Assembly (NCBI GenBank): GCA_934631025.1
Contig: CAKTXR010000052.1
Coordinates: forward strand, 1 to 20,233
Origin: an uncultured Clostridia bacterium
Lineage (GTDB): Bacteria > Bacillota > Clostridia > Christensenellales > Aristaeellaceae
Direction of reading: 5' to 3'
DNA: 20,233 nt
Part shown: in pieces, positions 1 to 7,445 of the stretch
How positions within the stretch are numbered: the first letter of the stretch is position 1
How the letters are laid out: each line of letters opens with the position of its first letter
Made by a program: the position numbers and the translations under genes
The notes under the pieces: model-generated
Seen by the model: the letters and a program-made list of their open reading frames with translations, nothing else
What the model was told of the DNA's origin: nothing
Database searches by the model: none

Positions 1-244
1 GGCAGTCGCCGACGATGCGCGCGCATTTGCGGTGCGGCTTGTCGGGCGTAAGGCCCAGCTCGTGCATGGTGAAGAGTATGCGGCGCTGAACGGGCTTGAG
101 GCCGTCCTCAACGCGGGGCAGCGCGCGCTCGAGTATGACGTGCTCGGAATAGGGGATCATGGAATCGTGCATGATCTCCTCCATCGGGCGCTGGATGAGC
201 ACCTCGTTTTCCGGCGGAATCGGGGGCTGAGTTTTTCTGGCCAT
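1..244 (-). CDS. parC: DNA topoisomerase IV subunit A, N-terminal fragment (runs off window)
   Basis: This is the first 81 codons of a type IIA topoisomerase A subunit, the DNA-breaking and rejoining partner of the upstream B subunit. The reading begins MARKTQPPIPPENEV and contains the family N-terminal motif ALPRVEDGLKPVQRRIL (about residues 41-57), followed by PHRKCARIVGD, which corresponds to the ARxVGD stretch before the catalytic-tyrosine region. The gene is cut by the window edge, so the active-site tyrosine and the C-terminal domain are not visible. The ATG (244-242) shares its A with the TAA stop of the preceding gene (246-244), which implies translational coupling. I call it parC rather than gyrA because it directly follows a ParE-like gene. 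GyrA cannot be fully excluded from 81 residues. Confidence 0.85.
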   Translation of the reverse strand, partial: MARKTQPPIPPENEVLIQRPMEEIMHDSMIPYSEHVILERALPRVEDGLKPVQRRILFTMHELGLTPDKPHRKCARIVGDC

Positions 245-2220
245 TACTTGCGCTCCTCCGTTTCGATGCGGCCGACGAACGTGTCGCGGCGGTTAAAGTC
301 GGCGTAGGCGGCGATGTATTCGCGGCGCGGCTCAACCTTGTCGCCCATCAGCACGCTGACGCGGCGGTCAACCTCGGCGGCGTCCTCGATGGTGACCTGC
401 ATCATCTTGCGCTGCGCGGGGTTCATCGTGGTTTCCCACAGCTGCTCGGGGTTCATTTCGCCCAGGCCCTTATAGCGCTGCAATGTATAGCCGCGCCCCA
501 GCTTGGCGGTGGCCGACGCAAGCTCCTTGTCGTCGTAGCAATAGATCGTCTGATTGCCTTTGGCGGCGCGGTAGAGCGGCGGCATGCCGATAAAGACGTG
601 CCCGCCGGTGATCAGCTCGCGCATATAGCGGAAGAAGAACGTGAGCAGAATCGCGCGGATGTGCGCGCCGTCCTGATCGGCGTCGGACAATATGACCACG
701 CGGTTGTATCTGAGCGCAGACAGGTCGAAATCCTCGCCGATGCCCGTACCCAGCGCGGTGATGATCGAGCGGAATTCCTCGTTGGCCAGCACCTGATCGA
801 GCCGCTTCTTCTCGGCGTTCAGGGGCTTGCCGCGCAGGGGAAGGATCGCCTGGAAGCGGCGGTCGCGGCCCTGCTTGGCGCTGCCGCCGGCCGAATCGCC
901 CTCGACGATATACAGCTCGTTGCGCGAAAAATCGCGGCCCGTGCAGGCGCTCAGCTTGCCCACCAGCGGCGCGGCCTCGAGCTGGCTCTTCTGTCGGGCG
1001 ACGTCTCGCGCCTTTCGAGCGGCTTCGCGGACACGCGCGGCCTGCACCGCCTTTTCGACGATGCGGGAGGCGGTGTCCTGATGCTTGAGATCGTCCATGT
1101 AGATCGACAGCTGCTCGGTGGAGACGGCCTCGACCAGCGGGCGCACCTCTGTGTTGCCCAGCCGGCCTTTGGTCTGGCCCTCAAACTGCGGATTGTGGAC
1201 GTTCACGGCGATGACGGCGGTGATGCCCTCGCGGAAATCGTCGCCGGAGAGGTTGTTGTCCTTCTCCTTGAGCAGGCCCACGCGGCGGGCGTAATCGTTG
1301 AACACCTTGGTGACGGCGGCCTTGAAGCCGGTCTCGTGGGTGCCGCCCTCGGGCGTGGGGATGTTGTTGACGAAGGAGAAGAGGTTCTCGTTGTAGGAAT
1401 CGGTGTACTGGATCGCCGCGCGCAGCCGCACGCCGTCGCGCTCTCCGGAGAACGTGATCATGTCGGAGATGGGCGTTTTGTCGTCGTTTAAGTATTTCAC
1501 AAAGTCGGCCAGACCGCCGGCATAGCAGTATTCCACGCGGCGCTCGTCCGGCTCCTTCACGCGCTCGTCGGTAAAGACGAACTTCACGCCGCTGTTGAGA
1601 TAGGCCAGCTCGCGCAGGCGGCGGCGCACGGTATCGCCCGAGAAGGTCGTCGTCTCAAAAACGCGCGCGTCGGGCTTGAAGCACACCTGCGTGCCGTGGC
1701 GGCGGGTGTTGCCGATCTTTTCCAGCGGCGCGACCGGCCGGCCTGAGTCGATTTTGCCCGTCTTGGGATCCTCGCGGCTTTCATAGCGCTGCTGATAGTG
1801 CGCGTAATCCTGAAACACGTCCACGACCAGCCACTCGGAGAGCGCGTTCACGACCGACGCGCCCACGCCGTGCAGGCCGCCGGAATAGGCGTAGTTCTTG
1901 TTGTTGAACTTGCCGCCTGCGTGCAGCTGCGTGTAGACCACCTCGACGGCCGACACGCCCAGCTGCGGGTGAATGTCCACGGGGATGCCGCGGCCGTTGT
2001 CGGTCACCGTGCAGGAGCCGTCCCTGCCCAGCGTGACGGTGATCTCGTCGGCATAGCCGTTTGCGGCCTCGTCGATGGCGTTGTCGACGATCTCCCAGAT
2101 CAGATGGTGCAGGCCGCGCGAGCCGGTCGAGCCGATGTACATGCCGGGGCGCATACGCACCGCGTCCAGTCCCTCGAGCACCTGTATGTCGCTGGCCTGA
2201 TATTTCTTAGCGTTTGCCAT
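244..2220 (-). CDS. parE: DNA topoisomerase IV subunit B (ATPase/TOPRIM subunit)
   Basis: B subunit of topoisomerase IV, which uses ATP to drive DNA strand passage and decatenate daughter chromosomes in the cytosol. Seen in the 658-residue product: the GHKL ATPase with EIVDNAIDEA (about 43-52), DNGRGIP (about 74-80) and the ATP-lid GGLHGVGASVVNAL (about 114-127); the transducer domain; the TOPRIM motif EGDSAGGSAKQGRD (about 440-453) and the metal-binding DADQDGAH (about 513-520); and the C-terminal RYKGLGEMNPEQLWETTM. The wording of these motifs (SEWL...YQQR, LPLRGKPLN, MGDKVEPRREYI) is closer to ParE than GyrB, and the overlap with parC agrees. An upstream in-frame ATG at 2232 lies inside the ribosome binding site. 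The GGAGGA at 2225-2230 is correctly spaced for the ATG at 2220, so I chose that start. Length is normal for the family. Confidence 0.92.
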   Translation of the reverse strand: MANAKKYQASDIQVLEGLDAVRMRPGMYIGSTGSRGLHHLIWEIVDNAIDEAANGYADEITVTLGRDGSCTVTDNGRGIPVDIHPQLGVSAVEVVYTQLHAGGKFNNKNYAYSGGLHGVGASVVNALSEWLVVDVFQDYAHYQQRYESREDPKTGKIDSGRPVAPLEKIGNTRRHGTQVCFKPDARVFETTTFSGDTVRRRLRELAYLNSGVKFVFTDERVKEPDERRVEYCYAGGLADFVKYLNDDKTPISDMITFSGERDGVRLRAAIQYTDSYNENLFSFVNNIPTPEGGTHETGFKAAVTKVFNDYARRVGLLKEKDNNLSGDDFREGITAVIAVNVHNPQFEGQTKGRLGNTEVRPLVEAVSTEQLSIYMDDLKHQDTASRIVEKAVQAARVREAARKARDVARQKSQLEAAPLVGKLSACTGRDFSRNELYIVEGDSAGGSAKQGRDRRFQAILPLRGKPLNAEKKRLDQVLANEEFRSIITALGTGIGEDFDLSALRYNRVVILSDADQDGAHIRAILLTFFFRYMRELITGGHVFIGMPPLYRAAKGNQTIYCYDDKELASATAKLGRGYTLQRYKGLGEMNPEQLWETTMNPAQRKMMQVTIEDAAEVDRRVSVLMGDKVEPRREYIAAYADFNRRDTFVGRIETEERK

Positions 2221-2276
2221 ATGTTCCTCCATTGAATTCTATAAGCGCGCGCAGTGTGCGCGAAGCAATCTTATAT

Positions 2277-2305
2277 ATTATAGCACATTTCCCGAAATTT
2301 GCAAA
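2277..2305 (-). promoter_or_regulatory. Predicted sigma-A promoter of parE-parC
   Basis: On the minus strand, TATAAT lies at 2282-2277, preceded by TG one base upstream (an extended -10, TGCTATAAT). TTTGCA lies at 2305-2300 with a 17-bp spacer. The leader to the ATG at 2220 is about 50 nt and contains a GC-rich inverted repeat around 2245-2263 of unknown meaning. Confidence 0.7.
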
Positions 2306-2383
2306 GTCCGCTCCTGTAAAGGATGTTCGGAGGAGGAGATTGCTGTTTTCAGACGCATTTTCGCTGTTTTTGATCGCCGCCGC

Positions 2384-2412
2384 TTGACAGCGCGCCTTTG
2401 CATCGTTATAAT
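2384..2412 (+). promoter_or_regulatory. Consensus sigma-A promoter of the ABC-2 exporter genes
   Basis: TTGACA (2384-2389), a spacer of exactly 17 bp and TATAAT (2407-2412) form a perfect housekeeping promoter about 70 bp before the ATPase gene. The leader carries a small hairpin (GCCCC at 2451-2455 with GGGGC at 2464-2468) directly before the AAGGAG ribosome binding site at 2471-2476. It has no U-tract and is too weak to call a terminator. Confidence 0.85.
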
Positions 2413-2483
2413 AACAATCGAAGCGCATCATACGTTGTTAAATACGGCAAGCCCCATAAAATCGGGGCGGAAGGAGAAAAAAT

Positions 2484-3197
2484 ATGCTGAATATCAGTCA
2501 TCTGACAAAGGCCTACGGCGAGAAAAAGGCCGTGGACGATCTGTCGCTGTCCATCGCGCCCGGCGAAATATACGGCTTTATTGGCCACAACGGCGCGGGC
2601 AAGACGACCACGCTCAAGTCGGTCGCCGGCATATTGCAATTTGACGCGGGAGAAATCACCATCGGCGGCGCGTCGATCAGGGCCGATCCCATCGCCTGCA
2701 AGCGGATGATGGCCTATATCCCCGATAATCCCGATCTGTACGAATACATGACCGGCATTAAGTATCTCAATTTTATCGCCGATATATTCGCCGTGCCGGC
2801 CGACAAGCGACAGGAGCGCATCCGCAAATACGCCGATCTGTTCGAGCTGACGGACGATCTGGCGCAGCCCATCGCGGCCTATTCGCACGGCATGAAGCAG
2901 AAGCTGGCGATCATCGCCGCATGGATGCACGAGCCGAAGCTGGTGCTGATGGACGAGCCGTTCGTCGGGCTGGATCCCAGGGCGGCGCATATCCTCAAGG
3001 GCATGATGCGCGAATTGTGCGATGAGGGCGGCGCGATATTCTTCTCGACCCATGTGCTCGAAGTGGCGGAAAAGCTGTGCGACAAGGTGGCCATCATCAA
3101 GGGCGGCCGGCTGATCCGCTCCGGCACGATGGAAGAGGTGCGCGGCGACGACACGCTTGAGGATGTGTTCCTTGAACTGGAGGGAGAAGAATGCTGA
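2484..3197 (+). CDS. ABC transporter ATP-binding protein (ABC-2 exporter type)
   Basis: A 237-residue nucleotide-binding subunit that would energise the membrane permease encoded next. Seen: Walker A GHNGAGKTT (about 34-42), ABC signature YSHGMKQKL (about 133-141), Walker B LVLMDEP with catalytic Glu158, the D-loop GLD, and the switch His190 in FFSTHVLE. The Q-loop position reads YIPDNPDLYEYMTG without a clear glutamine, a pattern also seen in the BcrA/drug-export ATPase group of Gram-positives. Start ATG 2484 has AAGGAG seven bases upstream. The stop codon overlaps the permease start by 7 bp, so the two are coupled in one operon under a consensus promoter. Substrate is unknown. Members of this group export drugs, peptides or lipids. 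Confidence 0.9.
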   Translation: MLNISHLTKAYGEKKAVDDLSLSIAPGEIYGFIGHNGAGKTTTLKSVAGILQFDAGEITIGGASIRADPIACKRMMAYIPDNPDLYEYMTGIKYLNFIADIFAVPADKRQERIRKYADLFELTDDLAQPIAAYSHGMKQKLAIIAAWMHEPKLVLMDEPFVGLDPRAAHILKGMMRELCDEGGAIFFSTHVLEVAEKLCDKVAIIKGGRLIRSGTMEEVRGDDTLEDVFLELEGEEC

Positions 3198-4786
3198 AAA
3201 CGCTGCTCAAAAAGCAGATTGCGGAGATATTCCGCAATTACTATTACGACCCCAAGAAGAACCGCGCACGCTCGAAGGGCGCGACGATCGCCTATATCGT
3301 GCTGTTTGTATTCCTGATGATCGGTCTGATGGGCGGCATGTTCACGGGGCTGTCGCTCGTGCTGTGCAGCTCGTTCCATGAAGTAGGCATGGACTGGATG
3401 TATTTCGCCCTCATGGGGCTGCTGGCCGTGTTTCTGGGCGCGTTCGGCAGCGTGTTCAATACCTATTCCGGACTGTATCTGGCAAAGGATAACGATCTGC
3501 TCTTGTCCATGCCCATTCCCGTGCGGTATATTATGCTTTCGCGGCTTCTGAGCGTCTATCTGATGGGCGCGCTCTATTCGGGCGTGGTCATCATTCCGGC
3601 GGTGATCGTCTACTGGGCGGTTGTACCGCTGAATGCCGCGGTCGTAATCGGCTCGCTGTGGCTGCTGCTCGTCATATCGTTCATCGTCATGACGCTCTCC
3701 TGCGTGCTGGGCTGGGCGGTTGCAAAGATCAGCCTGAAGCTCAGGAACAAGAGCTTCATCACGGTGATCGTCTCGCTGGCCTTTATCGGCGCGTACTATT
3801 TCTTCTATTTCAAGGCGCAGGGCATGATCGCCGATCTGCTGGCGAACGCCGTGCTTTACGGGAAGGCCATTAAGGATTCGGCTTATCCCGTGTATGCCTT
3901 CGGCTGCGTCGCGATGGGCGACTGGGCGGCGATGGCGGCCGTGGGCGCGGTCGTGGCGGCCTGCTTTGCGCTCACATGGGCGGCCATTTCGCGCTCGTTC
4001 ATCCGCATCGCCACGTCGAGCGGACATACCGCGCGCAGGGCCTATCGCGAAAGGCGCGTTTCTGTCCGCAGTCAGGATCGCGCGCTTCTGGCCAAGGAGC
4101 TTTCGCGCTTTGCAGCCAGCCCGAACTACATCCTCAACTGCGGCCTCGGCACGCTGTTTCTAGTGGCCGCGGGCGTTGCGATGCTCGTCAAGGGCGGCGA
4201 TCTGGTGACCATGCTCTCGATGATCGGCCTGAAGGCGGGCGCGCAGCCGGTGCTGGCCTGCGCCGCGCTGTGCATCGTCGCGTCGATGAACGACATGGCC
4301 GCGCCGTCGGTCTCGCTGGAGGGCAGGACGCTGTGGCTCAGCCAGTCGCTGCCCATCGATCCGTGGAAGATCCTGCGCGCCAAAATGCGCGTGCAGCTGC
4401 TGCTGACCGGCCTGCCGATGCTCTTTGCGTCGATCTGCGTGCTGATCGTCTGGCAGGGCACGGCATTGGAAAACGTGCTGATTCTGATCCTGCCGCAGCT
4501 GTATGTGCTGCTCTCGGCGCTCTTCGGCCTGACGATCGGCCTGACGCGCCCGAATTTCACATGGACGAACGAGATCGTGCCCATCAAGCAGAGCATGGGC
4601 GTGGCGATTGCGCTTTTCGGCGGCTGGCTCTATGCCATCGTGCTGGGCGGCCTGTTCCTGATCGTGAAGGCGCCGATCGATCCGGCGCTCTATCTGGGCG
4701 CGTTTGCCGCGGCGACGGCGGCGGCGGGCGCGGCGCTCTATTTCTGGCTTAAAAAGCGCGGCAGCCGGCTGTTCGCGGCGCTGTAA
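3191..4786 (+). CDS. ABC-2-type exporter permease, about 12 TM segments
   Basis: A 531-residue integral membrane protein partnered with the preceding ATPase. Hydrophobic segments are visible near residues 31-57, 70-92, 113-145 (two passes possible), 149-177, 189-207, 247-268, 313-332, 352-366, 403-421, 428-450, 471-493 and 500-521. A cytosolic, arginine-rich stretch around 272-305 contains RRAYRERR and leads into LLAKELSRF. Size and layout resemble the large, poorly characterised clostridial ABC permeases of roughly 530-560 residues (Pfam 'putative ATP-binding cassette' permease group, by recollection). The start ATG overlaps the end of the ATPase gene, with AGGGAG at 3181-3186 as RBS. No accessory gene follows, since the operon ends at the hairpin at 4797. 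The exported substrate cannot be read from the sequence. Confidence 0.82.
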   Translation: MLKTLLKKQIAEIFRNYYYDPKKNRARSKGATIAYIVLFVFLMIGLMGGMFTGLSLVLCSSFHEVGMDWMYFALMGLLAVFLGAFGSVFNTYSGLYLAKDNDLLLSMPIPVRYIMLSRLLSVYLMGALYSGVVIIPAVIVYWAVVPLNAAVVIGSLWLLLVISFIVMTLSCVLGWAVAKISLKLRNKSFITVIVSLAFIGAYYFFYFKAQGMIADLLANAVLYGKAIKDSAYPVYAFGCVAMGDWAAMAAVGAVVAACFALTWAAISRSFIRIATSSGHTARRAYRERRVSVRSQDRALLAKELSRFAASPNYILNCGLGTLFLVAAGVAMLVKGGDLVTMLSMIGLKAGAQPVLACAALCIVASMNDMAAPSVSLEGRTLWLSQSLPIDPWKILRAKMRVQLLLTGLPMLFASICVLIVWQGTALENVLILILPQLYVLLSALFGLTIGLTRPNFTWTNEIVPIKQSMGVAIALFGGWLYAIVLGGLFLIVKAPIDPALYLGAFAAATAAAGAALYFWLKKRGSRLFAAL

Positions 4787-4796
4787 GGACATAAAG

Positions 4797-4838
4797 AAAG
4801 CCGGCGAAACGCTGAAAAAAATGCGTTTCGCCGGCTTT
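4797..4838. terminator. Long perfect hairpin between convergent genes, likely bidirectional terminator
   Basis: A 16-bp perfect inverted repeat (4797-4812 with 4823-4838, 10-nt loop) lies between the permease stop (4786) and the aminotransferase stop (4843). Both arms end in AAAG/CTTT, so only three U residues follow the stem in either direction. The T-rich run sits in the loop on the minus strand and another at 4852-4857 on the plus strand. Confidence 0.7.
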
Positions 4839-4840
4839 GA

Positions 4841-6010
4841 CTATGCGGTTATTTTTTCAAAGTATCTGCCCAGCGCTTCAAAGCGGCGCATGGCTTCTTT
4901 GATCTTTTCGTCCGAGACAGTGCAGGCCATGCGGATGTGGCCTTTGCCCGCGCGGCCGAAGAGACTGCCGGGCGTGGCGAGTATGTGCGCCTTCTCAAGC
5001 AGGAAATCGCAGAAGGCGCGGTCGTCCATGCCGGTTTTTTCCACGCTGGGGAACACATAGAACGTGCCGCGCGGCCGCACGACGCTCAGATAGGGGAGCG
5101 CCGCCAGCGCGTCCGCCGCATAGAGCACGCGGTCGCGATAGCGCGTGATGTACTTTTCGGCGATGTCGTCGCGCAGCTCAAGCGCCTTGATGGCCGCGCG
5201 CTGGGAGACCGAAGGCGCGGCGTAGGTCAGCGCGTCGTTGATGTGCTTGAATACGGCGATCAGCTCCGGATGCGCGATGATATAACCCACGCGCCAGCCG
5301 GTCATCATGAAGTTTTTCGAGAAGCTGTTGAGCGTGATCGTGCGCTCGGCCATGCCGGGCAGCGTGCGCATGGGGGTGAAAACGCCGTCGTAGAGATAAC
5401 GCGTGTAGATTTCGTCGGCCAGCACCAGCAGATCGCGCTCTTCGGCCACCTCCGCGAGCATGGTCAGCGTGGGCAGGTCGTAGGCCGCGCCGGTCGGATT
5501 GGCGGGCGTGTTGACGATCATGGCGCGGGTGCGCGGCGTTATGGCGGCGACCAGCGCGTCCCGGCGGGGCGCATAGCCGTCCTCCGCGTATGTCTCCACC
5601 TCGACCGCCGCGCCGCCGGCCAGCTCGATCTGGTCGCGGTAATCGGCGAAAAACGGCCCGAATACGATCACCTCGTCGCCGGGGTTGAGCAGCCCCAGCA
5701 GCGACTGCGACATGCCCATGCAGCTCGACGTGGTGATCAGCACTTCGTTCTCGGCAATATCCTGGCCGAAATCTTCCTTCCAGGCGCGGCGCACGGCGGC
5801 GATCAGTTCCGGGTCGCCCTTGGGGTCGCCGTAATGCGTGTGCCCGGCCAGCGCGTCGGCATAGGCCGCGTCGATGATGCGCTTGTCGGTGGTAAAATCG
5901 GTATCGCCGATGCTCAGATCGATGACGTCGTTATAGCGGCGCAGCGCTTCCGTATTGAGCGCCAGGCCGGCCGGACGGTTCTGGAAACGGCGGGCAATGT
6001 ATTCACGCAT
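4841..6010 (-). CDS. PLP-dependent aminotransferase, class I/II (aspartate aminotransferase-like)
   Basis: A 389-residue fold-type I aminotransferase that would transfer amino groups between an amino acid and a 2-oxo acid in the cytosol. Seen: NTPANPTG (about 167-174), ADEIY with the PLP-ring Asp199, SFSKNFMMTGWRVGY with Schiff-base Lys232, and the substrate-carboxylate Arg360 in GHIRMACT. GDPKGDPELI near 61-70 matches the usual 'YG.P.G...LR' region. The frame extends 68 codons upstream, but the ATG at 6010 has GAGGAG at 6018-6023 and starts at the family-typical N terminus. The promoter at 6111-6139 also puts transcription start inside the longer version. Ends with TAG, showing that TAG is a normal stop here. 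Specific substrate is uncertain (aspartate, aromatic or N-acetyl-diaminopimelate types are possible). Confidence 0.9.
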   Translation of the reverse strand: MREYIARRFQNRPAGLALNTEALRRYNDVIDLSIGDTDFTTDKRIIDAAYADALAGHTHYGDPKGDPELIAAVRRAWKEDFGQDIAENEVLITTSSCMGMSQSLLGLLNPGDEVIVFGPFFADYRDQIELAGGAAVEVETYAEDGYAPRRDALVAAITPRTRAMIVNTPANPTGAAYDLPTLTMLAEVAEERDLLVLADEIYTRYLYDGVFTPMRTLPGMAERTITLNSFSKNFMMTGWRVGYIIAHPELIAVFKHINDALTYAAPSVSQRAAIKALELRDDIAEKYITRYRDRVLYAADALAALPYLSVVRPRGTFYVFPSVEKTGMDDRAFCDFLLEKAHILATPGSLFGRAGKGHIRMACTVSDEKIKEAMRRFEALGRYFEKITA

Positions 6011-6031
6011 GACGATTCTCCTCACATAGGC

Positions 6032-6100
6032 GCGCCGTGAAAGCGGCGCTTGATAAAAACGCAAAAAGAGCCTGAGCTTCTTCAACTCCGGCTCCCTCTT
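6032..6100 (-). promoter_or_regulatory. Aminotransferase leader with terminator-like hairpin (possible attenuator)
   Basis: In the predicted leader, the minus strand forms GAGCC/GGCTC (6094-6090 with 6072-6068) extended inward by GAG/CTC after a mismatch, and it is followed at once by TTTTTGCGTTTTT. A second hairpin, GCGCCG-CTTTCA-CGGCGC (6049-6032), sits just before the RBS. The first hairpin lies downstream of the promoter and upstream of the start codon, so it would terminate this gene's own transcript. The leader is only about 95 nt and I recognise no T-box or known riboswitch. Confidence 0.5.
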
Positions 6101-6110
6101 GAGTCGCCTT

Positions 6111-6139
6111 ATTATAGCGCGATTTGCAGGATGAGTCAA
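6111..6139 (-). promoter_or_regulatory. Sigma-A promoter of the aminotransferase gene
   Basis: On the minus strand, TTGACT (6139-6134), a 17-bp spacer and TATAAT (6116-6111) form a near-consensus promoter. The region upstream (6140-6200) is markedly AT-rich, like an UP element. Predicted transcription start is near 6104, which supports the start codon at 6010. Confidence 0.8.
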
Positions 6140-6224
6140 TGATAAATTCATTAACAATGCAAAATTAATCGAATTAATCAACGAAATGCAATGAGTAAAT
6201 GCGCTTGTTGGCAAAACGACCGCT

Positions 6225-6509
6225 TCAGACGGGCGGCCTGAAGCGGCGCTCCGCCTCCTCGTTTTCCCGCTGGGCGATTTCGTTCAGTATCCTGTCCTGA
6301 TGCAGTTCGACGCGCACGAGGATCAGGAGCGCGGCGGCGATTACCCCTGCCGCCGACAGCAGAATCACGGCGATCAGGTGCATTTTCAGTCCATGCGCGA
6401 CAACGCCGATGAGTGCCAGCATGTCCGCGATTTTGAGCATCAGCGCGCCCGGCTCCAGCGTATTGAGCTTGCGGCGATAACGCGCGTCATAGCTGGCTTT
6501 GCGTTTCAT
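6225..6509 (-). CDS. Small two-TM membrane protein of unknown function
   Basis: A 94-residue product not recognised as a named family. It has a basic N terminus (MKRKASYDARYRRK), two hydrophobic segments at about 23-39 and 44-66, and a charged C-terminal tail with REN/EE/RR residues. The arrangement predicts a helical hairpin with both ends in the cytosol. A ribosome binding site GGGAGG sits five bases before the ATG, which makes it more than a chance frame. The stop lies about 85 bp before the promoter of the aminotransferase on the same strand. It is divergent from the broken acetyltransferase gene at 6617. I saw no convincing promoter of its own in 6510-6600. Confidence 0.7.
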   Translation of the reverse strand: MKRKASYDARYRRKLNTLEPGALMLKIADMLALIGVVAHGLKMHLIAVILLSAAGVIAAALLILVRVELHQDRILNEIAQRENEEAERRFRPPV

Positions 6510-6540
6510 GACGGCCTCCCTGAGAGAATGCTGCGCCGCC

Positions 6541-6569
6541 TTGACGAAGCGCGGCCGCTCGGCTATACT
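6541..6569 (+). promoter_or_regulatory. Sigma-A promoter upstream of the broken CAT-like gene
   Basis: TTGACG (6541-6546), a 17-bp spacer and TATACT (6564-6569). A strong ribosome binding site AAAGGAGG (6601-6608) stands eight bases before the ATG at 6617. The control signals have survived although the coding frame has not. Confidence 0.7.
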
Positions 6570-6616
6570 GGAATGTATCTGGAGGATATTCTGATCGACA
6601 AAAGGAGGATTTCTCT

Positions 6617-7263
6617 ATGAATTACCGGCCCATTGATCTGGAAGCGTTTCCACGGCGCGCATTTCGAGTATTTCAGCGCCATGGCCGATCCCTATGTGGG
6701 CGTGACGGCGGAGGTCGAGCTGCGCGATCTGCCGAATCTGTGCAGGGCGGCGAACGCGCCGTTTTTCCTGAGCTTTCTCTATGCGGCGGGGTGCGCGGTC
6801 AACGCCGTGCCGGAGCTGCGCCAGCGCATCGTGGACGGCGCGCCGGTCGAGTTTGAGCGCTGCGACACCTCGCACACCGTCATGCGGCCGGACGGGACAT
6901 ACGGCTATTGCCGCGTGAGCTGAGCCGCCTCGTTTGCGGACTATCTGCCCGAAGCGATTCGGCGGCACGAGCGGGCGAAGCGGGAAACCGGTCTGGACGA
7001 CGGCGAGGACGCGCTCAGCCTGATATTCGTTTCGACGCTGCCGTGGCTTTACTATACCGACTTGCGCCAGCCCACGCCGCGTCCTGCCGACAGCAATCCG
7101 CGCGTCACATGGGGGAAATACCGCATGCAGAACGGCGCGGCGACCATGCCGGTGACGCTGCTGGCGCATCACGCGCTGGTGGACGGCGTACACATCGACC
7201 GTTTTTTATGAAGAACTGAACGCGCAGATCGAGCGTCTGGCGGAGGCGCTGGGCGGGCGGTGA
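6617..7263 (+). pseudogene. Broken chloramphenicol acetyltransferase-like (CAT, type A) gene
   Basis: Conceptual repair gives about 215 residues, the usual length of type A chloramphenicol O-acetyltransferases, which transfer acetyl from acetyl-CoA to the drug. The start MNYRPIDLEAF and the following HFEYF match the family N terminus (IDL...W.R..HF..F), and HHALVDG at 7167-7187 is the catalytic HHxxxDG motif. Three lesions are seen. The frame changes between about 6650 and 6663 (one base gained or two lost). An in-frame TGA sits at 6921-6923. A run of six T at 7202-7207 shifts the frame where five T would give YEELNAQIERL and a natural stop at 7261-7263. Such proteins also include homologues that do not act on chloramphenicol. 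Three lesions make a single sequencing error unlikely, but errors in a draft cannot be excluded. Confidence 0.85.
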
Positions 7264-7445
7264 CGCGGCTTGGCGCGCCCAATCGACCGCCGGCAGGGCA
7301 TATATTCGTTTCTGCGCCCACCGCTCGCAATCTTCATGGCAGGCGCTGGAACTGCCGGAAAACGCCCGCGCTGGCCCGTGAGCCGGAACAGGCAGCCTTT
7401 AGGGGCGGAATTTCAATGGTTCGGACAGCGTGCGAGAGCCTTCTT

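Noticed and set aside
2879..4027. Minus-strand 382-codon frame opposite the ABC ATPase and permease
   Set aside because: Low-complexity His/Arg/Gln/Asp-rich translation, without RBS, overlapping two real genes.
4937..6040. Plus-strand frame of 367 codons opposite the aminotransferase
   Set aside because: Shadow of a clear PLP-enzyme gene. The translated sequence is compositionally biased (Arg/Gly/His/Val-rich) with no domain.
6060..6120. T-box or SAM riboswitch upstream of the aminotransferase
   Set aside because: The leader is only about 95 nt and contains neither the T-box core motif nor a recognisable SAM aptamer. Only a hairpin and U-tract are visible.
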